A stretch of DNA of 64,000 bases. Origin: Myxococcales bacterium 68-20 (GTDB lineage Bacteria > Myxococcota_A > Polyangia > Polyangiales > Polyangiaceae). The first letter of the stretch is position 1, and each line of letters starts with the position of its first letter. Shown one piece after another: positions 1 to 11,168 of the stretch. The position numbers were made by a program, and so were the translations under genes. The stretch is taken from positions 293,454 through 357,453 of the forward strand of contig MKVQ01000016.1 of NCBI GenBank assembly GCA_001899635.1, written 5' to 3'. The notes under the pieces were generated by a model that searched no databases, was not told the origin of the DNA, and worked only from the letters and a program-made list of their open reading frames with translations.

Positions 1-2
1 TC

Positions 3-335
3 GCGCATGTCCTCGATAACGCCGTCCGCTTCTCTCCCGACGGCGGCGTCATTTCGCTCGAGGAGAAGGAGCGCGACGGCACGATCCGCTTCTCGGTGAC
101 CGATCACGGGCCCGGCATCTCCGAAGAGACGCTCGCGCACCTCTACGACCGCACGTGGCACGCCAAGCGGGCCGAACGGGTCGGGGCGGGCCTCGGCCTC
201 GCCATCGTGCGGGGCCTCGTCGACGCGCACGGCGGGCAGATCGAGGTCGACTCGAAGCCAGGCTCCACGACGTTCACGCTGGTCTTCCCCAAGGGCGGCG
301 AGACCGCGGGAGCAGCGCCGCCGACGTCCCACTGA
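3..335 (+). CDS. Sensor histidine kinase, C-terminal ATPase part (5' end outside window)
   Basis: Only the last 110 codons are inside the window; the frame is open from base 3 and ends at TGA 333-335. The visible part is the HATPase_c domain of a two-component histidine kinase. The N box reads DNAVRFSP, the G1 box DHGPGIS, and the G2 box GAGLGLAIV, followed by the usual closing strand in a GSTTFTLVFP context. This domain binds ATP and phosphorylates the histidine of the dimerisation domain, which lies upstream and is not visible. The next gene is on the opposite strand, so no partner regulator can be assigned. Confidence 0.9.
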   Translation, partial: AHVLDNAVRFSPDGGVISLEEKERDGTIRFSVTDHGPGISEETLAHLYDRTWHAKRAERVGAGLGLAIVRGLVDAHGGQIEVDSKPGSTTFTLVFPKGGETAGAAPPTSH

Positions 336-365
336 TCGACGTCACGTCCGGCACCGATCGTCCGA

Positions 366-746
366 TCAGGCGTCGGACGTCGCGGCGGGCTTCACCTTGA
401 TGTTCTTCCATCGCGCGAGCTCGACGAGGCCTGCGGGCGCGCCGCGCGGCTTCGATACCTGCGACGCGTTGCAGTAGTGCACGTCGACCGAGCTCGCGGC
501 GCGCGCCTTCGAGTACCAGGCGGCGAGCGCCGCGGCGCGCTCGATGACGGGGCGCGGGACGTCGACCTCGGCCGGATTGCGGATGACGACGTGGCTGCCC
601 GGCGTGCCTCCACCGACGTGCAGCCAGACATCGTTGGGCTTGGCGACGTCGAACGTGAGGTGGTCGTTGTCGTCTTCGCCGCGGCCCACGAGGATCTCGA
701 AGCCATCGAAGACGAACGTACGGTAGGGACGGCCCTTGCTTGCCAT
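366..746 (-). CDS. Stand-alone NFACT-R (DUF814) domain protein
   Basis: A 126-residue protein made almost entirely of the NFACT RNA-binding domain, otherwise the C-terminal part of RqcH/Tae2 ribosome-quality-control factors and of fibronectin-binding A-like proteins. Visible marks are FEILVGRGEDDND near the start, DVWLHVGGGTPGSHVV in the middle and VHYCNASQVSKPRG near the end, all typical DUF814 blocks. The NFACT-N and helical regions of full RqcH (about 550 residues) are absent, so this is a domain-only protein. A GTG nine bases upstream (755) is an equal alternative start; neither has a clear ribosome site. A role in binding tRNA or stalled 50S subunits is known for the family and only inferred here. 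Confidence 0.8.
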   Translation of the reverse strand: MASKGRPYRTFVFDGFEILVGRGEDDNDHLTFDVAKPNDVWLHVGGGTPGSHVVIRNPAEVDVPRPVIERAAALAAWYSKARAASSVDVHYCNASQVSKPRGAPAGLVELARWKNIKVKPAATSDA

Positions 747-791
747 TACGACCACATAGCGCGGCCACTTCCCAGGGTCAGCTCGCGTCAG

Positions 792-2252
792 CTAGGGTCC
801 GCTGCGCGTCGTCCGGGGGATGGAGATCCCGTGGCGCGCGATCCGCTGGCGGAGGGTCCTCACCGAGATCCCGAGGAGCACGGCGGCGGTCGCGAGCTCC
901 CCGCCCACGAGGTGGAGCGCGTTCGTGATGTGCCGCTTCTCGAAGGACTTCGCCGCGACGCCGAGCGGCTCGATCGTCGCGTCCCTCGCGTCGGTGGCCT
1001 CGGGGCCGCGACCGACGATGGCCTCGGGGAGATGGTCGAGATCGATCTCTCCGCCGCGCGCGAGCACCACCGCGCGCTCTACGGCGTGCGCGAGCTCGCG
1101 AACGTTGCCCGGGAACGGATACGCCATCAGCGCTTCCCAAGCCCGTGGTCCGATCCCGGGCGGGACTCGCCCCGGACAGAAGCGACGGAGGAAGTGCGCG
1201 AGGAGCAGCGGCATGTCCGGCTTCCGCTCACGGAGCGGCGGGATGTGGAGGTCGAGGACGTTGAGCCGGAAGTAGAGATCGTCGCGGAATTTCCCCTCCG
1301 CGACGAGCTTCTTCAGATCGATCTGCGTCGTCGACACGATGCGAGCGTTGACCGGGACCGGCTCTCCTCCCCCCTCCGGTCGGGCGAGGCCCTCCGTGAG
1401 CACGCGGAGGAGCTTCGCTTGTGTCGAGAGAGGAAGGGCCGCGACCTCGCCGAGCATCAGCGTCCCGCCGTCGGCCGCGCGGAACCGGCCGTCACGATGC
1501 CACCGCGCTGACGTCGTGATCCCGCCGCGCTCCTCGCCGAAGAGCTCGGCATCGATCACGTTCTCGGGAAACGCCGCACATTCGAGCGCGACGAAGGGCG
1601 CAACCTTTCGCGGGCCGCGAGCATGGAGCGTGTGGGCGACGAGCTCCTTGCCGGTGCCGCTCTCTCCGCAGACGAGCACGGGCGCATCGCTCTGGGCGAC
1701 GGTGTTCACACGCTCGACGAGCCGGATCATCGCGGGCGTATGACCGACGATGGGCGAGCCGGCGTCGCGGCTGGCGACGAGACGCCGAGCCTCCTCGAGC
1801 TCTCGCTTGAGTGAGACGTGCTCCGCGATGTGACCGATGACCCTGAGCGTGAGCTCCTCGGGGTCGATCGGCTTGGTGACGTAGTCGTAGGCCCCCTCGC
1901 GGAGCGTCGCGACGGCATCGGGGATCGTCGCGAACGCCGTCATCAGGATCACGGCGGTAGCCGGCGCGCGCAGGCGGAGACGCCGGAAGATCGTGAGACC
2001 ATCCACCTTGGGGAGGCGCACATCGAGCAGGGCGACGTCGAAGGTGCGCTCCGATGCGAGCGCGATCGCCTCCTCGCCATCGCAAGCCTCGGTCACGTGG
2101 TGCCCCGCGTCGCTCAACGAATACGCAAGGCTGAGCCGGGTCGTCTGGTCGTCGTCGACCACGAGGATGTCGAGGGGCACCGAATGGCGCGGCGACTCCT
2201 GAGGCCGACCTTTCGCGAGTCGCTCGATCATCATCGCAGCCGGGCTCGTCAT
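792..2252 (-). CDS. NtrC-family response regulator with degenerate GAFTGA and Walker B
   Basis: A 486-residue three-domain protein: receiver (residues 28-145; acidic pocket D33-D35, phospho-acceptor D77, T105, K127), AAA+ domain (about 167-400) and Fis-type helix-turn-helix (about 445-480). Walker A is intact (GESGTGKE, 196-203). The sigma54-contact loop, normally GAFTGA, reads GGITTS at 243-248. Walker B, normally hydrophobic-LDE, reads LMLGE at 265-269, losing the aspartate. The rest of the AAA+ fold (FRDDLYFRL, GNVREL) is well kept. It probably binds DNA and may bind ATP, but activation of sigma54 polymerase by the standard mechanism looks unlikely. It could be a repressor or sigma70-type regulator. 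The gene is divergent from the diguanylate cyclase. Confidence 0.9.
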   Translation of the reverse strand: MTSPAAMMIERLAKGRPQESPRHSVPLDILVVDDDQTTRLSLAYSLSDAGHHVTEACDGEEAIALASERTFDVALLDVRLPKVDGLTIFRRLRLRAPATAVILMTAFATIPDAVATLREGAYDYVTKPIDPEELTLRVIGHIAEHVSLKRELEEARRLVASRDAGSPIVGHTPAMIRLVERVNTVAQSDAPVLVCGESGTGKELVAHTLHARGPRKVAPFVALECAAFPENVIDAELFGEERGGITTSARWHRDGRFRAADGGTLMLGEVAALPLSTQAKLLRVLTEGLARPEGGGEPVPVNARIVSTTQIDLKKLVAEGKFRDDLYFRLNVLDLHIPPLRERKPDMPLLLAHFLRRFCPGRVPPGIGPRAWEALMAYPFPGNVRELAHAVERAVVLARGGEIDLDHLPEAIVGRGPEATDARDATIEPLGVAAKSFEKRHITNALHLVGGELATAAVLLGISVRTLRQRIARHGISIPRTTRSGP

Positions 2253-2618
2253 CAGTCGTGCTTCCTGTGGCGGCTAAGAATGAAAATCGACCGCGTGACC
2301 GCCACGCACTGATCGAACGGACGAAGCCGCATGCCGCACTCCGCGTCACGACAAGCACACCTCGATCCCTCTTGCCGCGAACGCTGCCGTCGTCGGCCGC
2401 GGAAGCCGAACGTACGCGCGATCACACTAGGATGAAGCCTCGATCCGTGGCCGTGCTCGCGATGAGCCAAACGCCCCCGGCGTGGCGCCGGAGCACGGGT
2501 GAGCGACTCTAGCGTGACAAGACGTGGCAAGACGCTGGCAGGTCGACCCCGCGATCGAAGCAGAGCCTTGGTGCGAGGGCCCCAAGCCGCGAGGGCTCGA
2601 ATGGGCTGTCGATGACGC
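2253..2618. other. Divergent intergenic region, 366 bp
   Basis: The spacer separates the NtrC-like gene (left, reverse) from the diguanylate cyclase gene (right, forward) and must carry both promoters. Apart from the sigma54-like element listed separately, and a short direct repeat of caagacg around 2518-2536, I see no coding region in it. Confidence 0.6.
2525..2540 (+). promoter_or_regulatory. Putative sigma54 (-24/-12) promoter element
   Basis: The 16 bases TGGCAAGACGCTGGCA match the sigma54 consensus TGGCACG-N4-TTGCW at 10 of 12 defined positions, with the essential GG and GC exactly ten bases apart. It lies 79 bases before the first candidate start of the diguanylate cyclase gene and points toward it. 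One partial match in a GC-rich spacer may be chance. Confidence 0.4.
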
Positions 2619-3503
2619 GTGTGGCACGCGCCTTTCATCGCATCGCTTTCGATGAAGCCCGCCACGCCCGGGACGCCCATCGAGGAGCCCCATCCACACG
2701 CCGGAGCTCGTGCCCGATACCGGTTTGCCATTGCAGGGGTCGCGCTCGCACTCGCAGCGGGTCTCGGCACACCGGCGCTCGCCCGCGCCCTTTCCCATTC
2801 ATGGTGGCTGCCGTTCGAGACGACGTTGATCGGCGTGGGGTTCCTCGTCGCGTTCGGCTTCCTGCTCACCGGCTGGGTGCTCGGCCAGCGCGTCGATCGG
2901 CTCTCGGACGAAGCGCGATGCGACCCGGTCACGAAGGTCGGCAATCGGCGCCACCTGGAGGAGTGCCTCTCGCACGAGGTCGATCGCGCGGCGAGGGCGA
3001 AGATGCCGCTCTCGCTCCTGATGATCGACGTCGACAACCTCAAGAAGCTGAACGACGTCGGCGGCCACATGACCGGTGACGTCGCGCTCGCGCTCGTCGG
3101 CGATGTCCTCAGGGAGACGTGTCGCTCGCGCGACGTCGCGGCTCGGGTCGGAGGTGACGAGTTCGCGATCCTCCTCCCGCGAACCCACGCGTCGGAGGCA
3201 CGCATCGTCGCCGAGCGCATCCGCTCCGCCATCGCCGAGCGACGCCGCGCTCTTGGCGCTCCGATCTCCAAGCTCCTCACCGTCTCGATCGGCGTCTGCG
3301 ACCTCGTCGCGATCGACCTACCCCGCCCGCACCAGCTCTTCGAAGCCGCCGACCGCGCGCTCTACATTGCGAAGCAGACCGGACGCGATCGGGTCGTGGT
3401 CTTCGAGAGGCGGCCGCCGATGCAGCCGACGACGGTGATCGTGCTCGACGAGCGACGGCGCTCTCGCAAAAGGAAGACGCCGACCCACCACTCTTCCGCC
3501 TGA
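2619..3503 (+). CDS. Membrane diguanylate cyclase (GGDEF)
   Basis: Synthesises cyclic di-GMP from two GTP. The 294-residue protein has two hydrophobic helices (about 33-52 and 66-88) with a short loop between, then a GGDEF domain starting at DPVTKVGNRRHL. The signature GGDEF is intact at 178-182. An RxxD inhibitory site (RSRD) sits exactly five residues before it, so product inhibition is expected. No EAL domain is present, and the C-terminal 25 residues are basic and probably disordered. The start taken is GTG 2619; an ATG at 2652 is an equally good start. The reading frame is isolated, and the NtrC-like regulator is transcribed away from it. Confidence 0.9.
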   Translation: MWHAPFIASLSMKPATPGTPIEEPHPHAGARARYRFAIAGVALALAAGLGTPALARALSHSWWLPFETTLIGVGFLVAFGFLLTGWVLGQRVDRLSDEARCDPVTKVGNRRHLEECLSHEVDRAARAKMPLSLLMIDVDNLKKLNDVGGHMTGDVALALVGDVLRETCRSRDVAARVGGDEFAILLPRTHASEARIVAERIRSAIAERRRALGAPISKLLTVSIGVCDLVAIDLPRPHQLFEAADRALYIAKQTGRDRVVVFERRPPMQPTTVIVLDERRRSRKRKTPTHHSSA

Positions 3504-3578
3504 GGACTCGCGCGCTTCGGTCAGGACTCGGCGGGACTTGCCCTCGCAGGGCATCACCAGCCCATGATGCGCGCGCGC

Positions 3579-3621
3579 AAAAGACGAAGGCGGCCGACCT
3601 CTCGGGTCGAGCCGCCTTCGT
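3579..3621 (-). terminator. Hairpin terminator after dnaK
   Basis: Perfect 11-base arms acgaaggcggc (3584-3594) and gccgccttcgt (3611-3621) enclose a second 5-base stem (cgacc/ggtcg). In the dnaK direction the stem is followed by CTTTTGCG, a short T run. It lies about 75 bases past the dnaK stop. Confidence 0.7.
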
Positions 3622-3697
3622 TCGCGTCAGTCGTCAGCCGAGGCGAGAGGCGAGCTTCCAGCGCTCCGAAGCTCCGAGCACTCGCCGGGGCGGTCCG

Positions 3698-5605
<1,908 letters not shown>

Positions 5606-6005
5606 GGTCCTCTCGCCTCCAAAAAAAAGCCCCCAGCTCGAGGCGCCGAACATAGTCGCGTCCGGCGCCGAGCGGGCTCAGAATGACATCACCCGCTTCT
5701 GCGCGAACGGGATGTCAGCGTTGGTTGTCTTCAGTCTCGCAGTCGCGGCCAAGCTAATCACACGGGTAGCGGCGTCAACGCCCGACGGCACGGAACTCGC
5801 TTCTGGTTGCAGACAACCGCGCCGCACGGTATTTTCGACGTGCTCCGGCCTTCGCCGATCCGGCGAACCGAGCGCCCGAACCGTCGTCCAGGCGGGCGGG
5901 CGACATCCGGCTCGGCTCAGTCACGCGGCTCGGCTCTACCCGATCGAGGCCGCTCTTTCCTAGCGACTTCCTAGCGACCGCGGCTCGAAGGCTCGAAACC
6001 CCGCG
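5606..6005. other. Intergenic region upstream of dnaK, 400 bp
   Basis: Lies between the dnaK start and the 3' end of the Ser/Thr kinase gene, both on the reverse strand. It holds the dnaK leader and promoter. I found no CIRCE-type inverted repeat and no convincing coding sequence in it. Confidence 0.5.
5752..5779 (-). promoter_or_regulatory. Possible housekeeping-type promoter for dnaK
   Basis: On the reverse strand TTGACG (5779-5774) is followed after 16 bases by TAGCTT (5757-5752). The -35 box matches sigma70 well and the -10 box weakly. It would give a leader of about 140 bases before the dnaK ATG. No sigma32-type CCCCAT box was found nearby. Confidence 0.3.
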
Positions 6006-7343
6006 TCACCCGCGGTCTCGGCGACGCGCCCGCTGGAGCTCGAGCTCGCGCTCGACGAGCTTCCGGAGGTTCGGATCGTTGCGCGTCGGGAGGTCGAACG
6101 GATCGACCTCCGAGCCGTCACCGGCGTGCGCGGTCGGCGTGGGAGGCGGGTCACCGGGGGTCGGGAAACCACCGTGCAATGGGAATGGGACGGTGGCGGG
6201 CCCGACGTCCTCGACGGAGGACAGCGCCGGCACGCGCAGATCGTGCAGCGTGTGCTCGGAGGGCACCGGCCGCGAGATCGCCGTCGTCGATGCAGGCGCC
6301 GGTCGTCGGATCGTCTGGTCCTCGTGATCCGCGGAGTGCGCGAGCGATGGCAGCGGCGGCGCGGTCCCGTGGACAGGGGATGGGAGTGGGGGCGCATTTT
6401 GGGCGTACGTCGGGCGCAACCCGGCGTACGACTCGTCCACGCGCCCGATCGCGTGCAGTCTGTCCGTAGTGTCGTCGCCGTCGATGCTGGCCATCACGGT
6501 CCACCAGTGCTCGAGCATCTCGCGCGCGCTCTGGAAACGCTCGGCCGGCTCCCGCACCATCGCCTTCTGCACGAACCAATCGAGGCGCGGGTTCTGGATC
6601 ATCCCGGGCATGGTCGAGATCCGCGGCACCACCTGCTCGGTCTTCATGCGAATGACCGCCTCGAGCGATCGGCTCACGAACGGAAGCCGCCCGGTGAACG
6701 TGCGGAAGATCACGACGCCGACCGCATAGAGGTCGGCCGGGAATCCGACGGACTTGGCGCTCTTGAACTGCTCCGGCGCCATGTAGCCCATGCTGCCGAT
6801 CACGTGGCTCGTCGACGTCAACCCGCCGTCGTCGCCCGTGATATCGCGCAGCCGCGCGACACCGAAGTCGATCAGCTTCACCGTCTCTTCGAAGCCGTCG
6901 CGGTGGAGGAACATGTTCGACGGCTTGATGTCCCGATGGATGACCTTGGCGTCGTGGCAATCGCGGACGCCGACGATGAGCTGCTCGATCCAGCGAGCGG
7001 CGAGGGGCGGTGGAACTGGACCGTCCCGGCGGAGCTTCGCGTCGAGCGTCTCCCCGTGGAGCCGCTCCAGGACGAGGAACGGCTGTCCCTTGTCGAAGCC
7101 GAAACCGAGGATCTTGCTGACGTGGCGGCTGTCGACGCCCGCGAGCAGAAGGGCCTCGCGGGCGAAGCGCTCCCGCATCTCATGGCTCTGCCCGGCGTCG
7201 GCCATCACCTTGATCGCGACCGGACGCCCGGTCGCGACGTGGGTGGCCTCGTAGACCTTCGCTGTCGCTCCACTGCCCAGCGCCCCCGCGAGCCTGAAAT
7301 CGGAGAGCTTGGCGGGCTCCAGGGCCATAGGGCCCTTCAGCAT
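6006..7343 (-). CDS. Cytoplasmic Ser/Thr protein kinase (PknB-like)
   Basis: A 445-residue protein with an N-terminal eukaryotic-type kinase domain (about 14-285). It shows the glycine loop GSGATAKVYEA, AIKVM with the ATP-anchoring lysine, the catalytic loop HRDIKPSN, the metal site DFGVAR and the APEQ motif, so it should be active. The C-terminal 160 residues are rich in Pro, Thr and acidic stretches and carry no membrane helix, unlike the kinase at 33 kb. An internal ATG five codons downstream (7328) is an alternative start; the first ATG is preceded by AAGGTGAT. It is divergent from the nucleotidyltransferase gene. Its substrate cannot be told from sequence. Confidence 0.93.
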   Translation of the reverse strand: MLKGPMALEPAKLSDFRLAGALGSGATAKVYEATHVATGRPVAIKVMADAGQSHEMRERFAREALLLAGVDSRHVSKILGFGFDKGQPFLVLERLHGETLDAKLRRDGPVPPPLAARWIEQLIVGVRDCHDAKVIHRDIKPSNMFLHRDGFEETVKLIDFGVARLRDITGDDGGLTSTSHVIGSMGYMAPEQFKSAKSVGFPADLYAVGVVIFRTFTGRLPFVSRSLEAVIRMKTEQVVPRISTMPGMIQNPRLDWFVQKAMVREPAERFQSAREMLEHWWTVMASIDGDDTTDRLHAIGRVDESYAGLRPTYAQNAPPLPSPVHGTAPPLPSLAHSADHEDQTIRRPAPASTTAISRPVPSEHTLHDLRVPALSSVEDVGPATVPFPLHGGFPTPGDPPPTPTAHAGDGSEVDPFDLPTRNDPNLRKLVERELELQRARRRDRG

Positions 7344-7444
7344 ATCACCTTGGCGGGCGTTGCCTGGGATCGGGGGTACTGGTAGAGTCGCCTAGTCGTC
7401 CTGTCGTTCTGCATTTAGACTTTACTGAGCACTTTCGGCTCGTT

Positions 7445-8776
7445 ATGCGCCGTCCGTCGAAGCCCGATCTTCCGCCTCCTCCCGAGCTCCCCTCATTTAG
7501 GGTCGAGCCGGACCCTGTCAGTGACGGCGACGCGGGGGTCAACGTCTCGGTCCTCGACCGTCACGAGGGGACGAAACTCTCTCGTCACGACGCTCCACTT
7601 GACGAAGACGCCATCGACCCCGACGCCGCCAAGGTGGTCCGCCGCCTCGAGCGGAGCGGATACCAGGCGTACCTCGTCGGCGGTTGCGTGCGAGATCTCC
7701 TCCTCAACGGTCGCCCGAAAGACTTCGACGTTGCGACCAGCGCTCGACCCGACGACGTGAGGGCGCTCTTCCGGAACTGCCGCATCATCGGGCGGCGCTT
7801 CCGGCTCGCTCACGTGCTCTTCGGCGGCGGCAAGATCGTCGAGGTCGCCACGTTCCGCAAGAACCCCGGCGAGACCGACCCCGACGACGACCTGCTCATC
7901 CGAAGCGACAACGTCTTCGGCGAGGCGCACGAGGACGCGCTCCGGCGCGACTTCACGATCAACGCGCTCTTCTACGATCTCGACCGCCGCCAGGTCCTCG
8001 ACTGGTGCGGAGGGATGCCGGACATCCAGCGGCGCGCCATCCGCACGATCGGCGAACCGATCGTCCGCTTCCGCGAAGATCCGGTGCGCATCCTCCGCGC
8101 GATCAAGTTCGCCGCGCGTCTCGATCTCGGGATCGATCCCAACGTCTACGATGCGATGGTCGCGAGCCGCCTCGAGCTCGCGCGCGCCGCGAGGCCCCGC
8201 CTCTTCGAGGAGATCCTTCGCCTGATGCGCGCGGGCGGCGCTCACCGCTCGATGTGGCTCATGTGGGAAGTCGGCGCGATGGCCGTCCTCATGCCGGAGC
8301 TCGCGGCGTTCCTCGATGACGACGAGGCGACCGAGGACGGCAGCCTCCGCTTCTTCCGCAAGATGGACGCGATCGATCGGAAGACGATCGCAGAGGGCGT
8401 CCTCGACGACATCGTCCTCATGACCGCGCTCTTCTACGAGCCGCTCGAGGAGGCCGTGCAGGGCGTCCGCGACGTGATGGGCGCGGTGAACGACTTCCTC
8501 GAGCCCGTGATCGAGCGCATCGCGATGCCCCGGCGCATCGCCGACGGCGTGCGGCGCATCATGACGATGGTCCCGCGCATCCTCCAGGGACGCGTCGGGC
8601 GCTTCGCGCGCACCGACCTCTTCTTGCCGGCGCTCGACGTCGCCGAGATCGTGCTCCACTCGCGCGGGCAGAGCACCACCGCCATCCAGGCGCTCCGACG
8701 CGAGGCCATGCCGCCGGCCCCACGCGAGCACCGCCGGCCGTCGGCGTTCCCGCGCCAGCGCGGCGCGCGCCGCTGA
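7445..8776 (+). CDS. pcnB: Poly(A) polymerase / CCA-adding family nucleotidyltransferase, PcnB type
   Basis: Adds nucleotides to RNA 3' ends. The 443-residue protein has the class II polymerase head: LVGGCVRDLLL beginning at residue 77 and catalytic carboxylates in DFDVAT (D93, D95). The CRIIGRRFRLAHV and RRDFTINALFYDL blocks and the REDPVRILRAIKFAARL head-neck block follow. The FRNCR-GRRFRLAHV wording and the VxFREDP region resemble bacterial PcnB (poly(A) polymerase I) more than tRNA CCA enzymes, but the two are hard to separate by sequence. The first 50 residues are a low-complexity extension and the last 30 are basic. The gene stands alone. Confidence 0.85.
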   Translation: MRRPSKPDLPPPPELPSFRVEPDPVSDGDAGVNVSVLDRHEGTKLSRHDAPLDEDAIDPDAAKVVRRLERSGYQAYLVGGCVRDLLLNGRPKDFDVATSARPDDVRALFRNCRIIGRRFRLAHVLFGGGKIVEVATFRKNPGETDPDDDLLIRSDNVFGEAHEDALRRDFTINALFYDLDRRQVLDWCGGMPDIQRRAIRTIGEPIVRFREDPVRILRAIKFAARLDLGIDPNVYDAMVASRLELARAARPRLFEEILRLMRAGGAHRSMWLMWEVGAMAVLMPELAAFLDDDEATEDGSLRFFRKMDAIDRKTIAEGVLDDIVLMTALFYEPLEEAVQGVRDVMGAVNDFLEPVIERIAMPRRIADGVRRIMTMVPRILQGRVGRFARTDLFLPALDVAEIVLHSRGQSTTAIQALRREAMPPAPREHRRPSAFPRQRGARR

Positions 8777-8786
8777 TCCGCACGGG

Positions 8787-11015
8787 TCAGAGGAGCGCTC
8801 GGAGGGCCTCCGGCGTCGTCACCGGAAGCGAGCACGTGCGGCCACGGCAGACGTATGCCGCCGGTTCCGCTGCGCTCGGCTTCCCTTCCGCGAGCAGCGC
8901 GGCGGCCTCGCGGGACGAGGGATCGGCCGGATCGACCCACGCGATCGTCCGGTTCGGGAGCCACGCCTCGAAGGTCGCGCGAGCGAGGTCCTTCGTGCGC
9001 GCGTCCGTGCGCGGTCCGACGAGAACGACGTCGACCGCTCCACGGACGACGCGATCGAGCTCGCAGAGCGTCTGCCCGTAGCCGAACGGGTTCTCGACGG
9101 CAGACGGTGCAAGATGCGCGAGCTCGGTCTCGGCGAGCTTCGCGTACCGGGAATCCACGAGCGCGCCCAGCCGGAGGAGGACGCGAACCGCCATCGACGC
9201 TCCGCTCGGGACGGCGTTGTCGTACGGGTCCTTCGAGCGCACGATGAGCGGTGCGGCGTCCTTCGGCGTGAAGAAGAAGCCTTCGCCCTCCGACCAGAAG
9301 GCGTCGATCATCGCGTCGGCCAGCCCCTGCGCAAGGCGGACCTTCGCCGGATCGCCCGTCGCCTCGTAGACGTCGAGCGCCGCGTTCGCGAGGTACGCAT
9401 GGTCGTCGAGGAAGCCCGGCGACCTCACGATCCACACGCCCGCGTTCGTGCCGCCTTCGCTCGCTCCACCAGTACCGTCGTCAGGGGCCTCGTGGACCTT
9501 CTTCGCGAGCCGAGATACCCGAACGCGACCATCACCGTCCCGCACGACGAGCTTCGCCTCGATGAAAGCGAGCGCCCGCTCCGCCGACGCGATCATCCCG
9601 AGCTCGCCGAGCGCGGCGCCGGCCTCGGCCATCGCGCCGATCATGAGCGAGCTCCAGCTCGTGAGGACCTTCTCGTCCCGAAACGGCTTCGGCCGCATCT
9701 CGCGAGCCTCGAACATCGCCTTCTTCGCTCGCGCGAGCGCGCGCTCGACCTCGTCCACGGAGAGATCCAGCTTCGCCGCGACGGCACGCGGCGGTCGCGA
9801 CTCGTGCAGCACGGTCTTGAACGTGGGGCGCCCGTGGTCCTCGAAGTTCCCCGCCGCGGTGATGCCGAAGTAGTCGATCGCCGCCTTGATCGCGACGACG
9901 TCGGAGGCGGAGCCGGATGCAAGAGCGCCTCGCACGTCGGCCTCGTCCCAGATGAAGAATTTCCCCTCCTCGCCCTCGCTATCCGCGTCCTGCGACGCGT
10001 AGTAGCCACCCTCGGGGTCGGTCATCTCGCGATCGACCCAGGCGACGATCGCCTTCGCGGTCTCGGCGAAGGCCGGGCTCGAGAAGGCACGGTACCCATC
10101 GACGTATGCGCGAAGGAGGAGCGCGTTGTCGTAGAGCATCTTCTCGAAGTGAGGCACGAGCCATCGCTCGTCGGTCGAGTAGCGGTGAAACCCTCCGCCG
10201 AGGTGATCCCAGATCCCTCCGGCGCGCATCGACTCGAGCTGGAGTCGTGCGGCGTCACGCGCGACTCCGTCGCCCTCGAGGATCCCACGACGGAGCAGCA
10301 CCTCGAGCGGCATCGTGTTCGGGAACTTCGGCGCGCGGCCGAAGCCGCCATGGCTGTCGTCGAAGCGGCGGATGAGCAGGCGTGAGGTGCGCTCGAGCAG
10401 ATCGGGCCCCGGCACGTAGGACGCCGCGGCTCCGCCGGAGACGCCCAGCTCTCCTCGCGCTGGACCTCGCCCGACCTCGGCGATCGCCTTCGTCAGCTCG
10501 TCGGCTTGACCGTCGACCTCGTCGCGTCGCTCTCGGTACGCGTCCGAGAGCGCCCGCAGGACCTTGGGGAAGCCCGGCATCCCGTGACGATCCTCCGGCG
10601 GGAAGTACGTCCCACCGTAGAACGGCTTCTGAGACGGCGTGAGGAAGACGGTGAGCGGCCAGCCACCGCCCCTTCCCATGAGCTGAACGACGAGCTGATA
10701 GATCTGATCGAGATCGGGCCGCTCCTCGCGATCGACCTTGATGCTCACGAAGAGCTCGTTCATCAGCCGCGCGATCGACTCGTCTTCGAAGCTCTCACGC
10801 TCCATGACGTGGCACCAGTGGCAGGCGGAGTAGCCGATCGAGAGGATGATCGGGACGTCACGCCGCTTCGCCTCCGCAAGCGCCTCCGCGGACCACGGCC
10901 ACCACTCGACCGGGTTGTATGCATGTTGCAACAGATAGGGAGACGCCTCCGTTGCGAGACGGTTGGCCTTCCGGCGAAGGTTGGCCTCTTGCCCGGTGCT
11001 GACGCTGATGCTCAC
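8787..11015 (-). CDS. DUF255 thioredoxin-fold protein, YyaL/SPATA20 family
   Basis: About 742 residues, the usual length of the family. The N-terminal DUF255 thioredoxin-like domain shows [20 protein letters not shown] and the redox-like site [28 protein letters not shown] and [11 protein letters not shown] follow. The remainder is the alpha/alpha-barrel (six-hairpin) domain seen in N-acylglucosamine epimerase-like proteins, with [20 protein letters not shown]. The biochemical role of the family is not settled. The frame runs back to a TTG at 11087, but GTG 11015 has GAACGAGG just upstream and fits the family start, so I use it. It is divergent from the GbsR-type regulator. Confidence 0.88.
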   Translation of the reverse strand: MSISVSTGQEANLRRKANRLATEASPYLLQHAYNPVEWWPWSAEALAEAKRRDVPIILSIGYSACHWCHVMERESFEDESIARLMNELFVSIKVDREERPDLDQIYQLVVQLMGRGGGWPLTVFLTPSQKPFYGGTYFPPEDRHGMPGFPKVLRALSDAYRERRDEVDGQADELTKAIAEVGRGPARGELGVSGGAAASYVPGPDLLERTSRLLIRRFDDSHGGFGRAPKFPNTMPLEVLLRRGILEGDGVARDAARLQLESMRAGGIWDHLGGGFHRYSTDERWLVPHFEKMLYDNALLLRAYVDGYRAFSSPAFAETAKAIVAWVDREMTDPEGGYYASQDADSEGEEGKFFIWDEADVRGALASGSASDVVAIKAAIDYFGITAAGNFEDHGRPTFKTVLHESRPPRAVAAKLDLSVDEVERALARAKKAMFEAREMRPKPFRDEKVLTSWSSLMIGAMAEAGAALGELGMIASAERALAFIEAKLVVRDGDGRVRVSRLAKKVHEAPDDGTGGASEGGTNAGVWIVRSPGFLDDHAYLANAALDVYEATGDPAKVRLAQGLADAMIDAFWSEGEGFFFTPKDAAPLIVRSKDPYDNAVPSGASMAVRVLLRLGALVDSRYAKLAETELAHLAPSAVENPFGYGQTLCELDRVVRGAVDVVLVGPRTDARTKDLARATFEAWLPNRTIAWVDPADPSSREAAALLAEGKPSAAEPAAYVCRGRTCSLPVTTPEALRALL

Positions 11016-11168
11016 GGTGGCCTCGTTCTCCGATGGAGCTTCGCGGCTCGAACGTCGCTCGCTCGCTACCCGTCGAGTCTCGTCCAACCGCGCACGCCGC
11101 GTCCAGCGCGGCCGGACTCCGCTCGCTCGGCCGCGCTCATCTCGTGCTATTCATTCGGAGTCCGTCGA

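Noticed and set aside
2622-2637. Second sigma54-like match TGGCACGCGCCTTTCA
   Set aside because: The -12 half lacks GC, and the site would lie inside or directly at the start of the cyclase coding region.
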